NCBI RefSeq assembly: GCF_964355755.1
Contig: NC_092672.1
Coordinates: 28,454,501-28,518,500, forward strand
Origin: Antedon mediterranea
Lineage: Eukaryota; Echinodermata; Crinoidea; Comatulida; Antedonidae
Direction: 5' to 3'
DNA: 64,000 nt
In this document: piece after piece, positions 11,177 to 33,299 of the stretch
Numbering within the stretch: position 1 is the first letter of the stretch
How the letters are laid out: each line of letters opens with the position of its first letter
Notes under the pieces: model-generated
What the model saw: the letters and a program-made list of their open reading frames with translations, nothing else
Databases searched by the model: none
Told to the model about the DNA's origin: nothing
Program-made: the position numbers and the translations under genes

Positions 11177-13490
11177 TGTAACCTTGACGTCACGTGCGGT
11201 TCTGGGAGTCAAAACGAATTAAACGCGTTCACAAAGGTATAGATATAAATAATGTTTACTGGGACGGATCCAGACATTTTTGAGAGGGGGGGGTCCGCCG
11301 ATAAAAAGGGCACATCAGATATTGAGTATTTGAGCCACAGCCCCCCCATGGTGGGGGTTGTGGCGAAGCGAATTTTGTTACAGGACACACTTAGATGGCC
11401 GGAAATGGCACTCTCGCACGCAAAATCCATGATAAATGGCACCTTGTTCGCCGGAAATGACACTTTATTAGCAGGGATAACGATGCAAAATTAAAAGTTG
11501 TTATTTTTCAACCAATTTAAACATTATCTGTTGGTATTTTGTTTCAATATTCCAATAAAGAAAGAATTACGAAAATCGGACTTGTAGTTTTCGAAATATA
11601 GGGTCTAAAACATTGCCGAAAATGATCGTTTTTAGCCACGAACGTTGTAAACAAATTGCGCCATTTTTCGCTAAAATAATTACATATAATTACGTTTTAT
11701 AGTAATTTCTTTTATATATCAACATTGGAAATATCAATAAAATTTGTTATTAAATGTTTATAAAATATATAGAGTTGTTTATTTAACGGAATTCGTACAA
11801 ATTCATTGCTCTGAATTTGTGTAGTACCGTTTCAGTACAGAGAGATCACGTGACTTCTTGGTACACGCGAGAGAAAACATTCCGCTGTGGGTGATTCGCG
11901 TCCACCAATCAAATAGCCAGAATCCAAAATCATTCAACCGTGAGCTCTGCCGATCACGGAAAAGCTCAGCTTTGATTGGCTTACGATGACATCATATCAC
12001 GGTGGTTGTAGTTGAGCCTCACGTAATTTTCACAAATATTGTTTCAAAAATGAAATAAATGAACCTTCTTTATGGTACGTATGTGTGATTTTTCTTTAAA
12101 AGATTTGAATAATAAAGGCTTCATATCGAGAAAAAAAAACATTTTTTTGGCACTTATAATAAATATTTCTCAGAGAAAAAAGCACATGGCTTGTAGAACT
12201 ATATTATCTTGGCGTAGGAAGACAAACAAATCCCAGGTCATGAGAGGCTCAACTACAAAAACAAGGTTGAATAGTGTAAGGACCGTTCGATGATTTTTGA
12301 GTAAACAATCTACCGCGTATGGTCGTACGCGCTAGATAGTACGATATTTTAACTACATTTTTTACATGTTTGGTTGGATGTAAATTGTAATGGAAATAAA
12401 AAATTGTTGATCTGATTGAATGATATGTAAATAAACAAATACTCAAAAGAATTATGTTTACAGTTCAATTATTTTCAGAATAATAATACATAAAAATGTG
12501 TTTACCAATGGACAAATAATCGCGTCAATGACATAGCGCGCATGGTAACGTACGCGGAGTTGAATCGTAAAAAGTTTACATGCGCCCTCTGTAGTATGTG
12601 AAACGATCTATTTTTAGAAGTTTAAGTAGAGATCATCACGCGTCACCACCTCTCACTCACGATGCTCTTTGATCGGCCGCCGTAACTTAACATCGCGCTC
12701 ATTGTGATAAATTTCTGTTTTTATTTTTGGGGTTAGTGTAGCCTACTCTGTGCATACTAATATACACACAAATATGTCACACGAATAAAATATTGAACCT
12801 CTAAAAAAAGGGCACCCTTAAAATTTAGGGGGGGTCCGGACCCCGTGGACCCCCCCTCTGGATCCGCCCCAGGTTTATTCAACACGGCAATGAAACGAAC
12901 GATTTGACAAATTGGTAAAACGATTGGTTGAATGGTCGAACAATTGGTTGAGCACACAATGAATAGATGTTGAACGAACACACAGCAGTGGAACGAACGA
13001 TAGATCGAACGGTTTAAACTGTAAATTAATGGATAATTAAAGCCGTCATTGTAATTAAATAATCAATTGGTATAACAATTGGAACATCTAAGCTAAATAG
13101 CTCAACAATCATATTAAACTAGATTTATAGAAAATGATCGATTCATCATTACTGTATTACCATTACTTCAATTTAACAGTAGGCCTAGGCCTAGATTATA
13201 GTATAATTGAGTCAGTAATTATCTAGTAGGCTACAGTTAAATGATACAAAAGATTATATTATCTAAATATAAAGCATCATAAACTTACATCTGTTTCTTC
13301 ACCAGAACCTATAGATTACAGGACATATTTTTAACTATCAGTGTATTTATCTAGGCTATGAACTATCCCAAAGAACAACTCTGAGACAATCTGCCCGTTA
13401 CTATGGCAATCTGACCTTACTAGGAGAAAAGTCACCTCTTGCTCACCAAACATGAAATAGAGGGCGACATTATACAATTCAAAGTTAACA
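11177..13490 (-). repeat. BEL element 3' LTR, split by a nested transposon
   Basis: LTR sequence occupies 11177-11258 and 12873-13490. The two parts join exactly as in the intact LTR at 17651-18345 once 11259-12872 and one GTTTA are removed. The outer flank carries ATAGC at 11172-11176. Confidence 0.93.
11259..12872. mobile_element. Non-autonomous DNA transposon nested in the BEL LTR (copy A)
   Basis: The ends are inverted: CTGGGACGGATCCAG at the left, and CTGGATCCGCCCCAG at the right. The copy is flanked by a 5-bp target duplication, GTTTA (11254-11258 and 12873-12877). The uninterrupted sequence is seen in the other LTR at 17728-17732. G-rich tracts follow both termini. No transposase frame was recognised in the 1614 bp. 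Internal sequence around 11365-11460 (AAGCGAATTTTGTTA and nearby GATAAATGGCACCT) is shared with copies at 28.8 and 37.8 kb. The superfamily is unclear; a 5-bp TSD excludes Tc1/mariner (TA) and classical hAT (8 bp). Confidence 0.88.
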
Positions 13491-13503
13491 TTCCGGCCCC
13501 TTA
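13491..13503 (-). promoter_or_regulatory. Polypurine tract of the BEL element
   Basis: On the element strand, AAGGGGCCGGAA lies directly upstream of the 3' LTR start (TGTTAAC). That is the expected place for plus-strand DNA priming. Confidence 0.65.
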
Positions 13504-13653
13504 AAGGCACCGTATGGATAGCCTTTACATAAAAATAAACATGTCAACAAAACCTAACATTGTTAAAATTTATAAGGAAAAGATAAATTCCAAAATTGGA
13601 TCTTATAAAACGCAGAAGAACAATCTGTAATGTTCAAAAGTTCATATTTCCAA

Positions 13654-16600
13654 TTAGTTGGTCGCATTCTCAAGAAGGACCAGTTTGTCAATTGGTCTCA
13701 CAAGCGTTGATGTGTTTGTCTTTACTTTCACTGACCGTACAAGTCCATCCTTTTGGTTGCTGTACACTTCAAGAACTCTTCCCAATGGCCATGAACTTCG
13801 TGGTGTGTTTTCGTCAAGAACAAGCACAACATCGTCTACAGCAAAGTTTCTCTTTTGCACATTCCATTTTTGTCTTTGTTGCAGTGACGGTAAATACTCC
13901 CGTACCCATCGTCGCCAGAACACATTTGATAAGTACTGTACTTGTTTCCATCGTCGACGATACATATCCTCCTTTGAAAAGTTACCAGGAGGTAAGCTGT
14001 TCCCTCCTCGCAACAGCAGTAAATGATTCGGAGTTAAAGGCGTCATGTCACGAGGGTCATCCGATATCTTAGTAATCGGCCGACCATTAACAATAGCCTC
14101 TGCTTCACACATTAAAGTGTTTAGGCCTTCATCATCAAGCACTTGTTGTTTCAGCACAGCCATCATGACTTTCCTCACTGTCCGAATACAGCGCTCCCAT
14201 ACTCCTCCATGATGAGATCCCATTGGTGGATTGAATAACCATTTCACATTTCGTTGCAACAAGAATTCATGGATTTGTCCTTGATTCCACTCTTTAATTG
14301 CTTTATTCAGTTCCTTCTCTCCCTTTTTGAAGTTTCCTCCATTATCTGATCGAATCTCTTCTGGCTGTCCTCTTCGTGCTATGAATCTTCTCATAGCATT
14401 TATGAATGACTCCGTGTCAAGTGAGTTTGAAACTTCGATGTGGATTGCTCGTACATTGAGACACGTGAAAAGGACACCATATCTCTTCACATTTGACCTC
14501 CCCCTTTTTACTTCGAATGGGCCGAAGCAGTCAACACCAACGTACGTGAACGGTGGCTTCGAAGGTGTTACTCGGTCTTGCGGAAGTGAAGCCATTTTTT
14601 GTTTCCCAACTGATGATTGGCGTCTCTTACAGCTGAAACACTCGTTTAGAACTTTCTTCACTGCAGTACGTGCATCAATCGGCCAGAACTTCTGTCGAAC
14701 TAGGGACAGTGTGTATTCTAGTCCACTGTGTCCTGATAAATGGTGATAGTATGTAGTAATGAGCTTCACTATGTGGTGATTCTTTGGTAGGATTATCTGA
14801 TGTTTCATGTCACCGTTGATAGGTGAATTTTGAAGACGGCCCCCTACTCTGATCACTCCCTCACTTAAGATGGGATCGAGTTTGTAGATCTTGCTGGATT
14901 TTGGTAGTGCTCGTTGCTTTTTGGTATTGCAGGGTTGAGATAGGCTTACATGCTTCAGGCAAACTTGCTCGTCTTCAAAGCATTTCTGTACATGCTTCGT
15001 GATAGCAATTTCAGCACCTTTCATCTCCAAAACATTGATTGGATCAACTGTGTCATTTCTATTAAATGAAACATCGTCTCCAGCCTTACGCCTGCGAACC
15101 ACTTCTCGTAACTTTTCTTTGTACCTCAAAATCCATGCAAACGACTTCTTCAACTTCTCCCATGATGAGTAGTAGTTAATGACTGATGAAATCGAGTCAA
15201 TTACATTTATACCAGTAGCACAGACTGTGGATTTTGCCTTTACCTCTGGGTCATCTTGTGGGATTTCACCCAAGTTTGCTGGTCTTTGTGGCCATGTCCT
15301 CTCAGGTTGCTTTAGGAATTCTGGACCTTCTTTCCAACGTTGATTGATCAATAATTCATTTACTGTCATACCTCTTGATGCTTCATCTGCAGGGTTGTAC
15401 AGGCTGTCATTGAATTCTAGATTATAGTAGTCCTTGAACTGTGTTGACAACTCTTCATGTGAATCAATGTAGTTAGCGCAGTGTGTTGATCCAGAGTTCT
15501 TCCTTCCCAATGGGCCGTTGACAACCCAGCCAAATAGTGTTCTAGTGGCAAATGGACCACCATCGTGGCATGCGCGTACTTCCAGCGGTTGTAGCAATTC
15601 TGGCACATCACTTCCAATGAGAATACCAATATCTGCATTTATTTTATCTACTTTAATCCCAGCTAGGTGAGGCCATTTGTTGATGTCATCTGGAGTAGCG
15701 ATCGTATCGGTAGAAATTGGTAGGGTTTGCACTGAATAGACGTTTGGAAGTAAGACGGAATGTCCATGGTTTAAATCCAAAATCTCCAACTTTGTAAGTT
15801 CACACTGGATTGGTCTATTTACTCCGTTCATGGTTGTCAATGATAAGTCTACAGTATTCGATGATATCCCTAATTGCTTTAGTAGACCAGTGGTGCAGAA
15901 AGTTGTGTTGGATCCATTATCCAGAAATGCATAGGTTTCTACAAGCTTGGCACTTCCTGGAGCCTTGACTCTCACAGGTACAGCAGCAAGACCAGTAACG
16001 GTTGATGTGCTTCTCGATGCCGACATGTTGACCTGTTCACCACTGAAGGTTGCTGGAGACGTCTGAACTGGTTGTACAGCAACAGTACCAGCATTACTTG
16101 CAGTCTCACCTTTGGGATGTAAATATGTTGAGTGTTTCTTCGTGCATCCGGATATTTTGCAGAAACTTTGCTTTTGACAATCTTTCACAAAATGTCCAAC
16201 TGTAAGACAGTTGATACAGATTTTCTTGTCATTTACACATTTCCATCGGTCGTTGAGTGACTTCCGTCGGAACTGCTCACATCTGGAGAGCCAATGGTCC
16301 TCACAGCATAGCGGACACGTTGGTTGTGATGTTACAGGTGTGTTTGACTGAGAATTGTGAACGGCATAACTGCTAGATTTGTGGTTGGTCGATAATTTAT
16401 CCAAATTTGGAGAATTGGTAGACTTCACTGGCTCTATTTTACCAAAGACTGGATGAGTTGCTACCCTAGCCTTATCGGTGACAAACTTGGTAATATCCTT
16501 AATATTCACATCTCTCTTTTCCTTTACGATGATAGTGTCAACCACTTCCCGCCATCTTAGCCTTAGTCGATACGGAAGACGTTCAATGATTTTCCGAAGA

Positions 16601-17607
16601 TTGTCTGGATTATCTAGCTTGCTAAGATATCCAATTTCCTGAAGTGTATTTGCACAGCTTGTTAGTTGAGTAGAGAAGCGTTGTAGAGCTATGCCATCCT
16701 CGACTTTGATAATCGGCCAATCCAGCAAGAGTTGAACGTGGGCAGCAGCTATCTTGTATGCTTGTCCATATCTTTCCTTTAGCAAGCGTCTCGCCTCAAC
16801 ATATCCTTTATCATCACTCATCGATAGACAGCTTCTCATCAACTCTTGTACAGCCCCAGTCGTGTACTGTACCAAGTAGTGCAGTCTTGCACTCTGGCTC
16901 ACAGTTTTGTTCTCAACAAGATGTTTGAATGAAGTGACAAACTCGCAGTATTCAGCAGGATTGCCACTGTATAACTTCATTGACGGGTTAGGCAAGGTAA
17001 GCGCAGTAACACTTTGTTGCTGTTGTTGGACGATCTGTCTCAATGCTTCATTTTGCTTATCTTGTGCTCTCATCATTGTGGATGCCAGTCTATCTATGGC
17101 ATCGATCTGCTTGTGTTGGTGGAATACAGGAGCATCCAGATTAAATGGTTGGAACACTGCTGGTTGAGGTGTAGGCTGCCACAGCATAGGATTCCCTAAC
17201 AGTTCTGTCTCCTCCTTTGGAACATATTCTGCTCGATAATCAGGAGCAAATCGTTGGTCGGGCAGATTTCCTGATGGAAGTTTGGGAGTGGTTGTTTCAA
17301 TTTGAAGCTTTGGTAGAGAAAGATCTTCGAGTTCACGATCTACTGCCTCATCCTCGTCCTGTTCAGCTTCGTTGTAAACTTTGTCGGCTGCTTCAATTGC
17401 CCCGATTTCAATTTGCAATTCCACATCAGCCTTCTTTTGTTTGATCACCAATTCCTGCATTTCCAAGTCATGCATTTCTTTCTGTCTGGCAGCTCGTTCC
17501 CTTAATGCTGCAGCTTCAGCCTTAACCCGGATCCTAGATCTGCTGCTCGATGATGAGCGTTTGGAGCTTACGCAACTCACTGAATCACTTGGTTCAACGT
17601 CAAACAT
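13654..17607 (-). CDS. BEL/Pao Gag-protease-integrase polyprotein lacking RT and RNase H
   Basis: A single 1317-residue ORF; its ATG is 43 nt inside the 5' LTR. Order of parts: an N-terminal coiled-coil-like, charged region; Gag (DUF1759-type) from about residue 200; cysteine-rich knuckles at about 429-480 (CPLCC, then CINCLTVGHFVKDC); an aspartic protease region with FLDNGSNTTF at about 557-567; FGWVVNGPLG at the end of the protease region. At about residue 734 (nt 15398-15412) NLEFND runs directly into LYNPADEASRG. In BEL/Pao families the latter motif lies at the end of RNase H. RT and RNase H are therefore absent, with the frame kept. Then comes the integrase H2C2 finger (HHLSGH..., CFSCKR at about 988). 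The DDE core follows: D in VGVDCFGPF about 1024, D in RSDNGG about 1088, E in GVWERC about 1136. A DUF5641-like tail ends the protein. Mobility would need RT supplied in trans. Confidence 0.9.
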   Translation of the reverse strand: MFDVEPSDSVSCVSSKRSSSSSRSRIRVKAEAAALRERAARQKEMHDLEMQELVIKQKKADVELQIEIGAIEAADKVYNEAEQDEDEAVDRELEDLSLPKLQIETTTPKLPSGNLPDQRFAPDYRAEYVPKEETELLGNPMLWQPTPQPAVFQPFNLDAPVFHQHKQIDAIDRLASTMMRAQDKQNEALRQIVQQQQQSVTALTLPNPSMKLYSGNPAEYCEFVTSFKHLVENKTVSQSARLHYLVQYTTGAVQELMRSCLSMSDDKGYVEARRLLKERYGQAYKIAAAHVQLLLDWPIIKVEDGIALQRFSTQLTSCANTLQEIGYLSKLDNPDNLRKIIERLPYRLRLRWREVVDTIIVKEKRDVNIKDITKFVTDKARVATHPVFGKIEPVKSTNSPNLDKLSTNHKSSSYAVHNSQSNTPVTSQPTCPLCCEDHWLSRCEQFRRKSLNDRWKCVNDKKICINCLTVGHFVKDCQKQSFCKISGCTKKHSTYLHPKGETASNAGTVAVQPVQTSPATFSGEQVNMSASRSTSTVTGLAAVPVRVKAPGSAKLVETYAFLDNGSNTTFCTTGLLKQLGISSNTVDLSLTTMNGVNRPIQCELTKLEILDLNHGHSVLLPNVYSVQTLPISTDTIATPDDINKWPHLAGIKVDKINADIGILIGSDVPELLQPLEVRACHDGGPFATRTLFGWVVNGPLGRKNSGSTHCANYIDSHEELSTQFKDYYNLEFNDSLYNPADEASRGMTVNELLINQRWKEGPEFLKQPERTWPQRPANLGEIPQDDPEVKAKSTVCATGINVIDSISSVINYYSSWEKLKKSFAWILRYKEKLREVVRRRKAGDDVSFNRNDTVDPINVLEMKGAEIAITKHVQKCFEDEQVCLKHVSLSQPCNTKKQRALPKSSKIYKLDPILSEGVIRVGGRLQNSPINGDMKHQIILPKNHHIVKLITTYYHHLSGHSGLEYTLSLVRQKFWPIDARTAVKKVLNECFSCKRRQSSVGKQKMASLPQDRVTPSKPPFTYVGVDCFGPFEVKRGRSNVKRYGVLFTCLNVRAIHIEVSNSLDTESFINAMRRFIARRGQPEEIRSDNGGNFKKGEKELNKAIKEWNQGQIHEFLLQRNVKWLFNPPMGSHHGGVWERCIRTVRKVMMAVLKQQVLDDEGLNTLMCEAEAIVNGRPITKISDDPRDMTPLTPNHLLLLRGGNSLPPGNFSKEDMYRRRWKQVQYLSNVFWRRWVREYLPSLQQRQKWNVQKRNFAVDDVVLVLDENTPRSSWPLGRVLEVYSNQKDGLVRSVKVKTNTSTLVRPIDKLVLLENATN

Positions 17608-17650
17608 CTTAGAGATAGATTATTGCAGTAGAAGACAGATTTTAAACTTA

Positions 17651-18345
17651 TGTAACCTTGACGTCACGTGCGGTTCTGGGAGTCAAAACGAATTAAACGC
17701 GTTCACAAAGGTATAGATATAAATAATGTTTATTCAACACGGCAATGAAACGAACGATTTGACAAATTGGTAAAACGATTGGTTGAATGGTCGAACAATT
17801 GGTTGAGCACACAATGAATAGATGTTGAACGAACACACAGCAGTGGAACGAACGATAGATCGAACGGTTTAAACTGTAAATTAATGGATAATTAAAGCCG
17901 TCATTGTAATTAAATAATCAATTGGTATAACAATTGGAACATCTAAGCTAAATAGCTCAACAATCATATTAAACTAGATTTATAGAAAATGATCGATTCA
18001 TCATTACTGTATTACCATTACTTCAATTTAACAGTAGGCCTAGGCCTAGATTATAGTATAATTGAGTCAGTAATTATCTAGTAGGCTACAGTTAAATGAT
18101 ACAAAAGATTATATTATCTAAATATAAAGCATCATAAACTTACATCTGTTTCTTCACCAGAACCTATAGATTACAGGACATATTTTTAACTATCAGTGTA
18201 TTTATCTAGGCTATGAACTATCCCAAAGAACAACTCTGAGACAATCTGCCCGTTACTATGGCAATCTGACCTTACTAGGAGAAAAGTCACCTCTTGCTCA
18301 CCAAACATGAAATAGAGGGCGACATTATACAATTCAAAGTTAACA
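17651..18345 (-). repeat. BEL element 5' LTR
   Basis: 695 bp with TG...CA termini (TGTTAAC start, GTTACA end on the minus strand). It matches the left LTR throughout and is followed by the ATAGC target duplication at 18346-18350. A TATA-like TATTTATATC lies near the inner end (about 17715-17727), but whether it is a promoter is not shown. Confidence 0.93.
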
Positions 18346-18359
18346 ATAGCTATAGTTTT

Positions 18360-18890
18360 TACATTTTCAATATCCTGTATGTCATGAATTTCTCACCACT
18401 CGGAAGTCCAGATGGTACGCATGCATACACCCGGGAGGAATAAACTTTTTTCCCCGACTGAAAAAGGTCTACGCTTGCGTTTTTTAAGCCTCTAGGCCTG
18501 ATGTTCCCAAAGTATAAAATGCAATTTTTTGAAGACCTGCAGCTCTAGTTTTAAACATTTTCTTAGCTCAGCCCCAACAATAAAGCTGGTCATATTTCGA
18601 AGAACAAGAAGTACATTTTCCGGGACCTAACATCTCTATTTTTCAAACATTTCTTAGTTCAGTCACAACCCATGATAGGGACTTATATATTTTTTTTCAT
18701 GTTTTGAAGTATAATAAGTCCAATTTCCGGGACCTCCAACTTTTTTTTTATTTAAATTTATTTAAATTGCAAAATATGGATTGAAACCGTCATCGCGCAT
18801 CGTTTTTTTTGCACGCAGTATTTTATTTATGCATTATAAAAAATGGCTACCCTAAATCTGATTAAAAAGACCTCAAATGACGCTAGAACG
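18360..18890. other. Non-coding stretch beside the BEL insertion
   Basis: AT-rich sequence with a loosely repeated segment ending TTCCGGGACCT (about 18617 and 18735). No gene recognised. Confidence 0.4.
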
Positions 18891-18894
18891 CGTT

Positions 18895-19228
18895 GCTTCC
18901 GGGGGCTTTTCCCCCTGGACCCCCACCGGGGGCCCTTGGCGGCCCCTGGCCCTCAGCCTAGTGATGCTCGCTTCGCTCGCATAGCCCCCTCGTCGGGGAA
19001 TGTAGCCCCCGTGTCGGGAAGATCCTGGCGCCACCCCTGCTGAGTTGGCCTCATCATGAAAGCGTTAAGTTCTGGTGTCCATCGTTCAACTAGCCCAAGC
19101 CACAACAGAGAGTCTTACATCAGTCTTTAGAACGTCAAATAACGCAAATTCAGACCCTGACCGGGGGCCCTTGGCGGCCCCCTGGCCCCCAGCCATTGTT
19201 GCTCGCTTCGCTCGCACCCCCCCATTAT
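18895..19228. repeat. GC-rich dispersed repeat, two copies
   Basis: Two GC-rich blocks (about 18895-19030 and 19155-19228) in otherwise AT-rich DNA share GGGGGCCCTTGGCGGCCCC and the self-complementary GCTCGCTTCGCTCGC. The latter can fold as a tight hairpin, GCGAGC with a 3-base loop. The same motif recurs near 3949. This is probably part of a dispersed mobile repeat rather than a gene. Confidence 0.55.
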
Positions 19229-20021
19229 AAATGCTGCATACGGGCCTGAGTTCTTTCAAATATATTGTGTATTTAAGACAATAGTTTTGTGTTCGTGTTT
19301 TATTGTATCTGGTAATCCGTAAGCAGAAATTGAAAAAGCACCAAATAAAGTTAACTTTTGAGTCTAGCTAAACATACAACTACAGCATTATAACCCTTAC
19401 TCAATGAAGGAACACACCTTTAGCAGAAGGCAGAATGATTGGGGTAGCTCCCATTTTGACAGCTAAAATGACGTGAATTACTTTTTTATATTTTTGACAG
19501 ACTATTAATATTATAGTGTTACTGTTAGCGCTTCCTTGTTTAAAAAGTCCTGTATCTGCACCTGTTCAGGAACAATAAAGGGCGGATTGCTATAAAACAG
19601 TCTTAACTGATGGTCTTAACTCCCCAATTAAAGCCGGCTTTATCAGATAGACGGTCTTACTAAAGCCACCTCTGTTAGAAAATTGCTATAAAACAGTCTT
19701 AGCTAAGACTGCGTACAGTAACAAATTGAGGCCATCCTTTACGCGTAGAATACCGAATAAGGTAATGTTCGTTTCGCTTGCTCAATTCACAATCATAACA
19801 GTAATAAAATCTATACTATCTTTTTGTTGCTTATCCATATTATTGATCGTTTGAGACGGTTTTCAGGTTAGACCATGGTATAGCAACGGTCTATAATAAA
19901 CACTCTTCTACTACTTACGAATTATAGCCGGTCAATGCTGTTTATAGAAACAATCATAATAAATATTTTAAAAATATATAAAATATTATTTATCGCATAA
20001 TATACAGTCTAGGATAATTAT

Positions 20022-20339
20022 TTGATATACAAAATCATTACAACCAACTACGCCTACTATCTTCATCTCCTATATGCGGAACATCATTTGGATAATAGAA
20101 CAAATCACACATCTACACATAATCAAACATCATATACTCTATCTCTAACAATATTTCAATCTTCTATCGACGTAAGTATAGTCGTTATCTCGGAACCGTT
20201 CTATGGTTACCACCAGGTAGGCTTGCTTCATCAAGGCTTCTATGAATGGATGTACTGGTTGGGAGCAGAAAAGCTAGTAGACCATACCCAGTACCGTTTT
20301 GATTACGATCAATCGGGAAATTACCTCACGACCTTATAG
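20022..20339 (+). CDS. Hypothetical short ORF or exon
   Basis: A 105-codon ATG frame. Its last 45 residues (EPFYGYHQVG... FYEWMYWLGAEKLVDH) look protein-like in composition, whereas the first half is low-complexity AT-rich. I recognise no family. It could be the terminal exon of a gene, a decayed transposon fragment, or chance. A TAG stop ends it at 20337-20339, followed by a TE-like GATCCGCCTCTGG motif. Confidence 0.2.
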   Translation: MIYKIITTNYAYYLHLLYAEHHLDNRTNHTSTHNQTSYTLSLTIFQSSIDVSIVVISEPFYGYHQVGLLHQGFYEWMYWLGAEKLVDHTQYRFDYDQSGNYLTTL

Positions 20340-20435
20340 TGATCCGCCTCTGGTGTCCTCAAACACAAAAGCCCCCCCAAAAAGTTGTTATTCGCACTCA
20401 AAACAATAATTAAATTAAACACAATTGACAGATGC

Positions 20436-21105
20436 TTTTATGTTTTTATTATTATTTATCTTCAATAACTCTAATTAACCAAATTATCCCAAAATCAAAT
20501 TACGAAAAAACTGACAGCACAACCCCAAAGTCAATTTTCTTTCATCTGTGGCTACCGTAGATCTCAATGGAGATACAAATAAAATAAGATATTATATTCA
20601 ATCATTAGAAAACTAGCTTTAATTTTCTTAGTCATACAAACCAACCCACCTACACAACATATGGTGAAATAAGCCACCACCCGTCAGTCCTCAGCCCATT
20701 CAATGGTCTTTTAAACACTTCAGTTTTATTTAAATATTAATGGTAAAATTGTCATACTCTAAAACATGTTATGTTTTTATTATTATTTATCTTCAATAAC
20801 TCTAATTAATTAACCAAATTATCCCAAAATCAAATTAAGAAAAAACTGACAGCACAACCCCAAAGTCGATTTTCTTTCATCTGTGGCTACCGTAGATCAC
20901 AATGGAGATACAAATAAAATAAGATATTATATTCAATCATTAGAAAACTAGCTTTAATTTTCTTAGTCATACAAACCAACCCACCTACACAACATATGGT
21001 GAAATAAACCACCACCTGTCAGTCCTCAGCCAATTCAATGGTCTTTTAAACACTTCAGTTTTATTTAAATATTAATGGTAACATTTTCATACTCCAAAAC
21101 ATATT
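20436..21105. repeat. Tandem duplication of about 335 bp
   Basis: Positions 20436-20765 are repeated at about 20774-21105 with a few changes (from TTATTATTATTTATC to the AATATTAATGGTAA end). Both copies contain CTACCGTAGATC and AATGGAGATACAAAT. A related AATGGAGATACAAA segment lies at 55271, so this is a dispersed family duplicated here. Confidence 0.75.
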
Positions 21106-21930
21106 GCAAAACTCTGATAAATCACTGTAAAACCTCAAAAAGAAGCCCATGTGCAGCTTCTTTTTTTAGCACTTTTGGGTGGGCTTCTTTTTGAGATTAC
21201 TTTTGCAAAATAAAGAAGGGGGTCGAGGGTGGGCTAGAATAAATCTATAGTAATCTGTATACTGGTTCTCTATGCATAAATACATTTTGATTATTTTAAC
21301 TATTCTTGTAATTTCTGAAAAAAATAAAAAACAAAAAAGTTTCTAAAATTTGAATTTTAATTATAAACCTACACAGATGCAAGTTTATTTTGTTTGTTTA
21401 TACTTCACATTATAAACATAGATACTCTAAACAACTTAGTCACATTATGAAAAATTAATTTATAAACGGTGAATGTAAAAAAATTTGAATATCTTTTCTT
21501 ACTTATTCCTTGTATATAAATTTGTTTTTCTAATTGGAAAATGGAACTAAAGTAGCATCATATTAATTACACGGTATATTTACTTTCCTTTAAGTCAAAA
21601 AGATTTATTTTAATTTAAATATCTTTTTATTGTTTTTTTTTTTCCAAAATTCTGCAACTTATTTTTTAACATGACCATGTTTTTTTAACATGACCATGTT
21701 TATGATGGAATTGTGATTACAGTAGAACCTCCGTTATATTAGGTGTCAATTAAAGGTCAACCTGGATTTTACGAACCCCATGTTTTACGTATTTCTTTTG
21801 GTCCTGTACCGTACGTAAAATGAAAGTTCTACTGTATTGTTTCCCCTTTTTAAAAAAAAATATTATTTCAAAGTTGTTCGTTATTGATGTATGATGTGAC
21901 AATAACAATAAATAAATGAAGAAAAAGTCA
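21106..21930. other. Non-coding sequence downstream of spermidine synthase
   Basis: AT-rich. It contains an inverted AAGAAGCCCA...TGGGCTTCTTTTTGAG pair at about 21138-21200. No ORF of note; part of it may be 3' UTR of the minus-strand gene that ends at 21934. Confidence 0.4.
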
Positions 21931-21933
21931 TAT

Positions 21934-32631
<10,698 letters not shown>

Positions 32632-33299
32632 CTACACTATCTTTTGGTAAAATACCGTACGGTGTTTAAAATTTAAAACACCAAAAGCCTACACACAAAA
32701 ACACGTGTGTAAGTTGCGTGTCTAGCGCCACCAATGATTTATATTCAAAAAACTTTTTATAAATTTTGGCAAGTGAATGATACTTCATTTTATAACATTG
32801 TCATTAACAATGAAATCATTTTGAATTTCTTATTATTTTTATCACTTCGTTGTGTGCTTTATAGTCTACTGAAAAATAAACAGCAACCAGTATTGTTATC
32901 TCTTGAACTGCACTTATTTGTTGCAGTTGTCCACAATTGAACTGCACTCTATATTATAATTATAATGGAATAAACTCGGTATGTAAAATCATAATGTTTG
33001 GATAATATTATATTGTAAATGTGCGATAGTATACAAATAATGAATGTTTATGAGGTTGGATGGTGAGAATAGTTCATGAGTTGAAAAATTTACTGCTATT
33101 TGACGTGCTCGTATAGCATAATTTCGTTGAAAAGTGAATCAATATGATGACATCATTAAAGAAAGGTTGTAAAACAAAAATAGGAAAAAAGAGTGCATAA
33201 TAATAAACGTTTAACGCGCAGTTCGCGTGCAAAAATCTGCGCACTCATGGCAATTTTGTAAAGGCTTAAAATTGCCTGAAACGTAGGGCCTACTCTAAT

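Larger units (their letters stand above)
11177..18345 (-). mobile_element. BEL/Pao LTR retrotransposon (RT/RNase H-deleted), complete with LTRs and TSD
   Basis: The element lies on the minus strand. The 5' LTR is 17651-18345 (695 bp). The 3' LTR is 11177-13490, which is also 695 bp once a 1614-bp nested transposon and its 5-bp duplication are removed. Each LTR starts TGTTAAC and ends GGTTACA on the element strand. The host target duplication is ATAGC (11172-11176 and 18346-18350); 5 bp is usual for BEL/Pao. By eye I saw no difference between the two LTRs, so insertion is recent. One ORF fills the interior. A purine-rich tract, AAGGGGCCGGAA, abuts the 3' LTR. No canonical primer-binding site is evident in the 43 nt between the 5' LTR and the ATG. 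Confidence 0.93.

Noticed and set aside
13596-14746. Plus-strand open frames across the BEL integrase region
   Set aside because: Antisense shadows of the minus-strand polyprotein.
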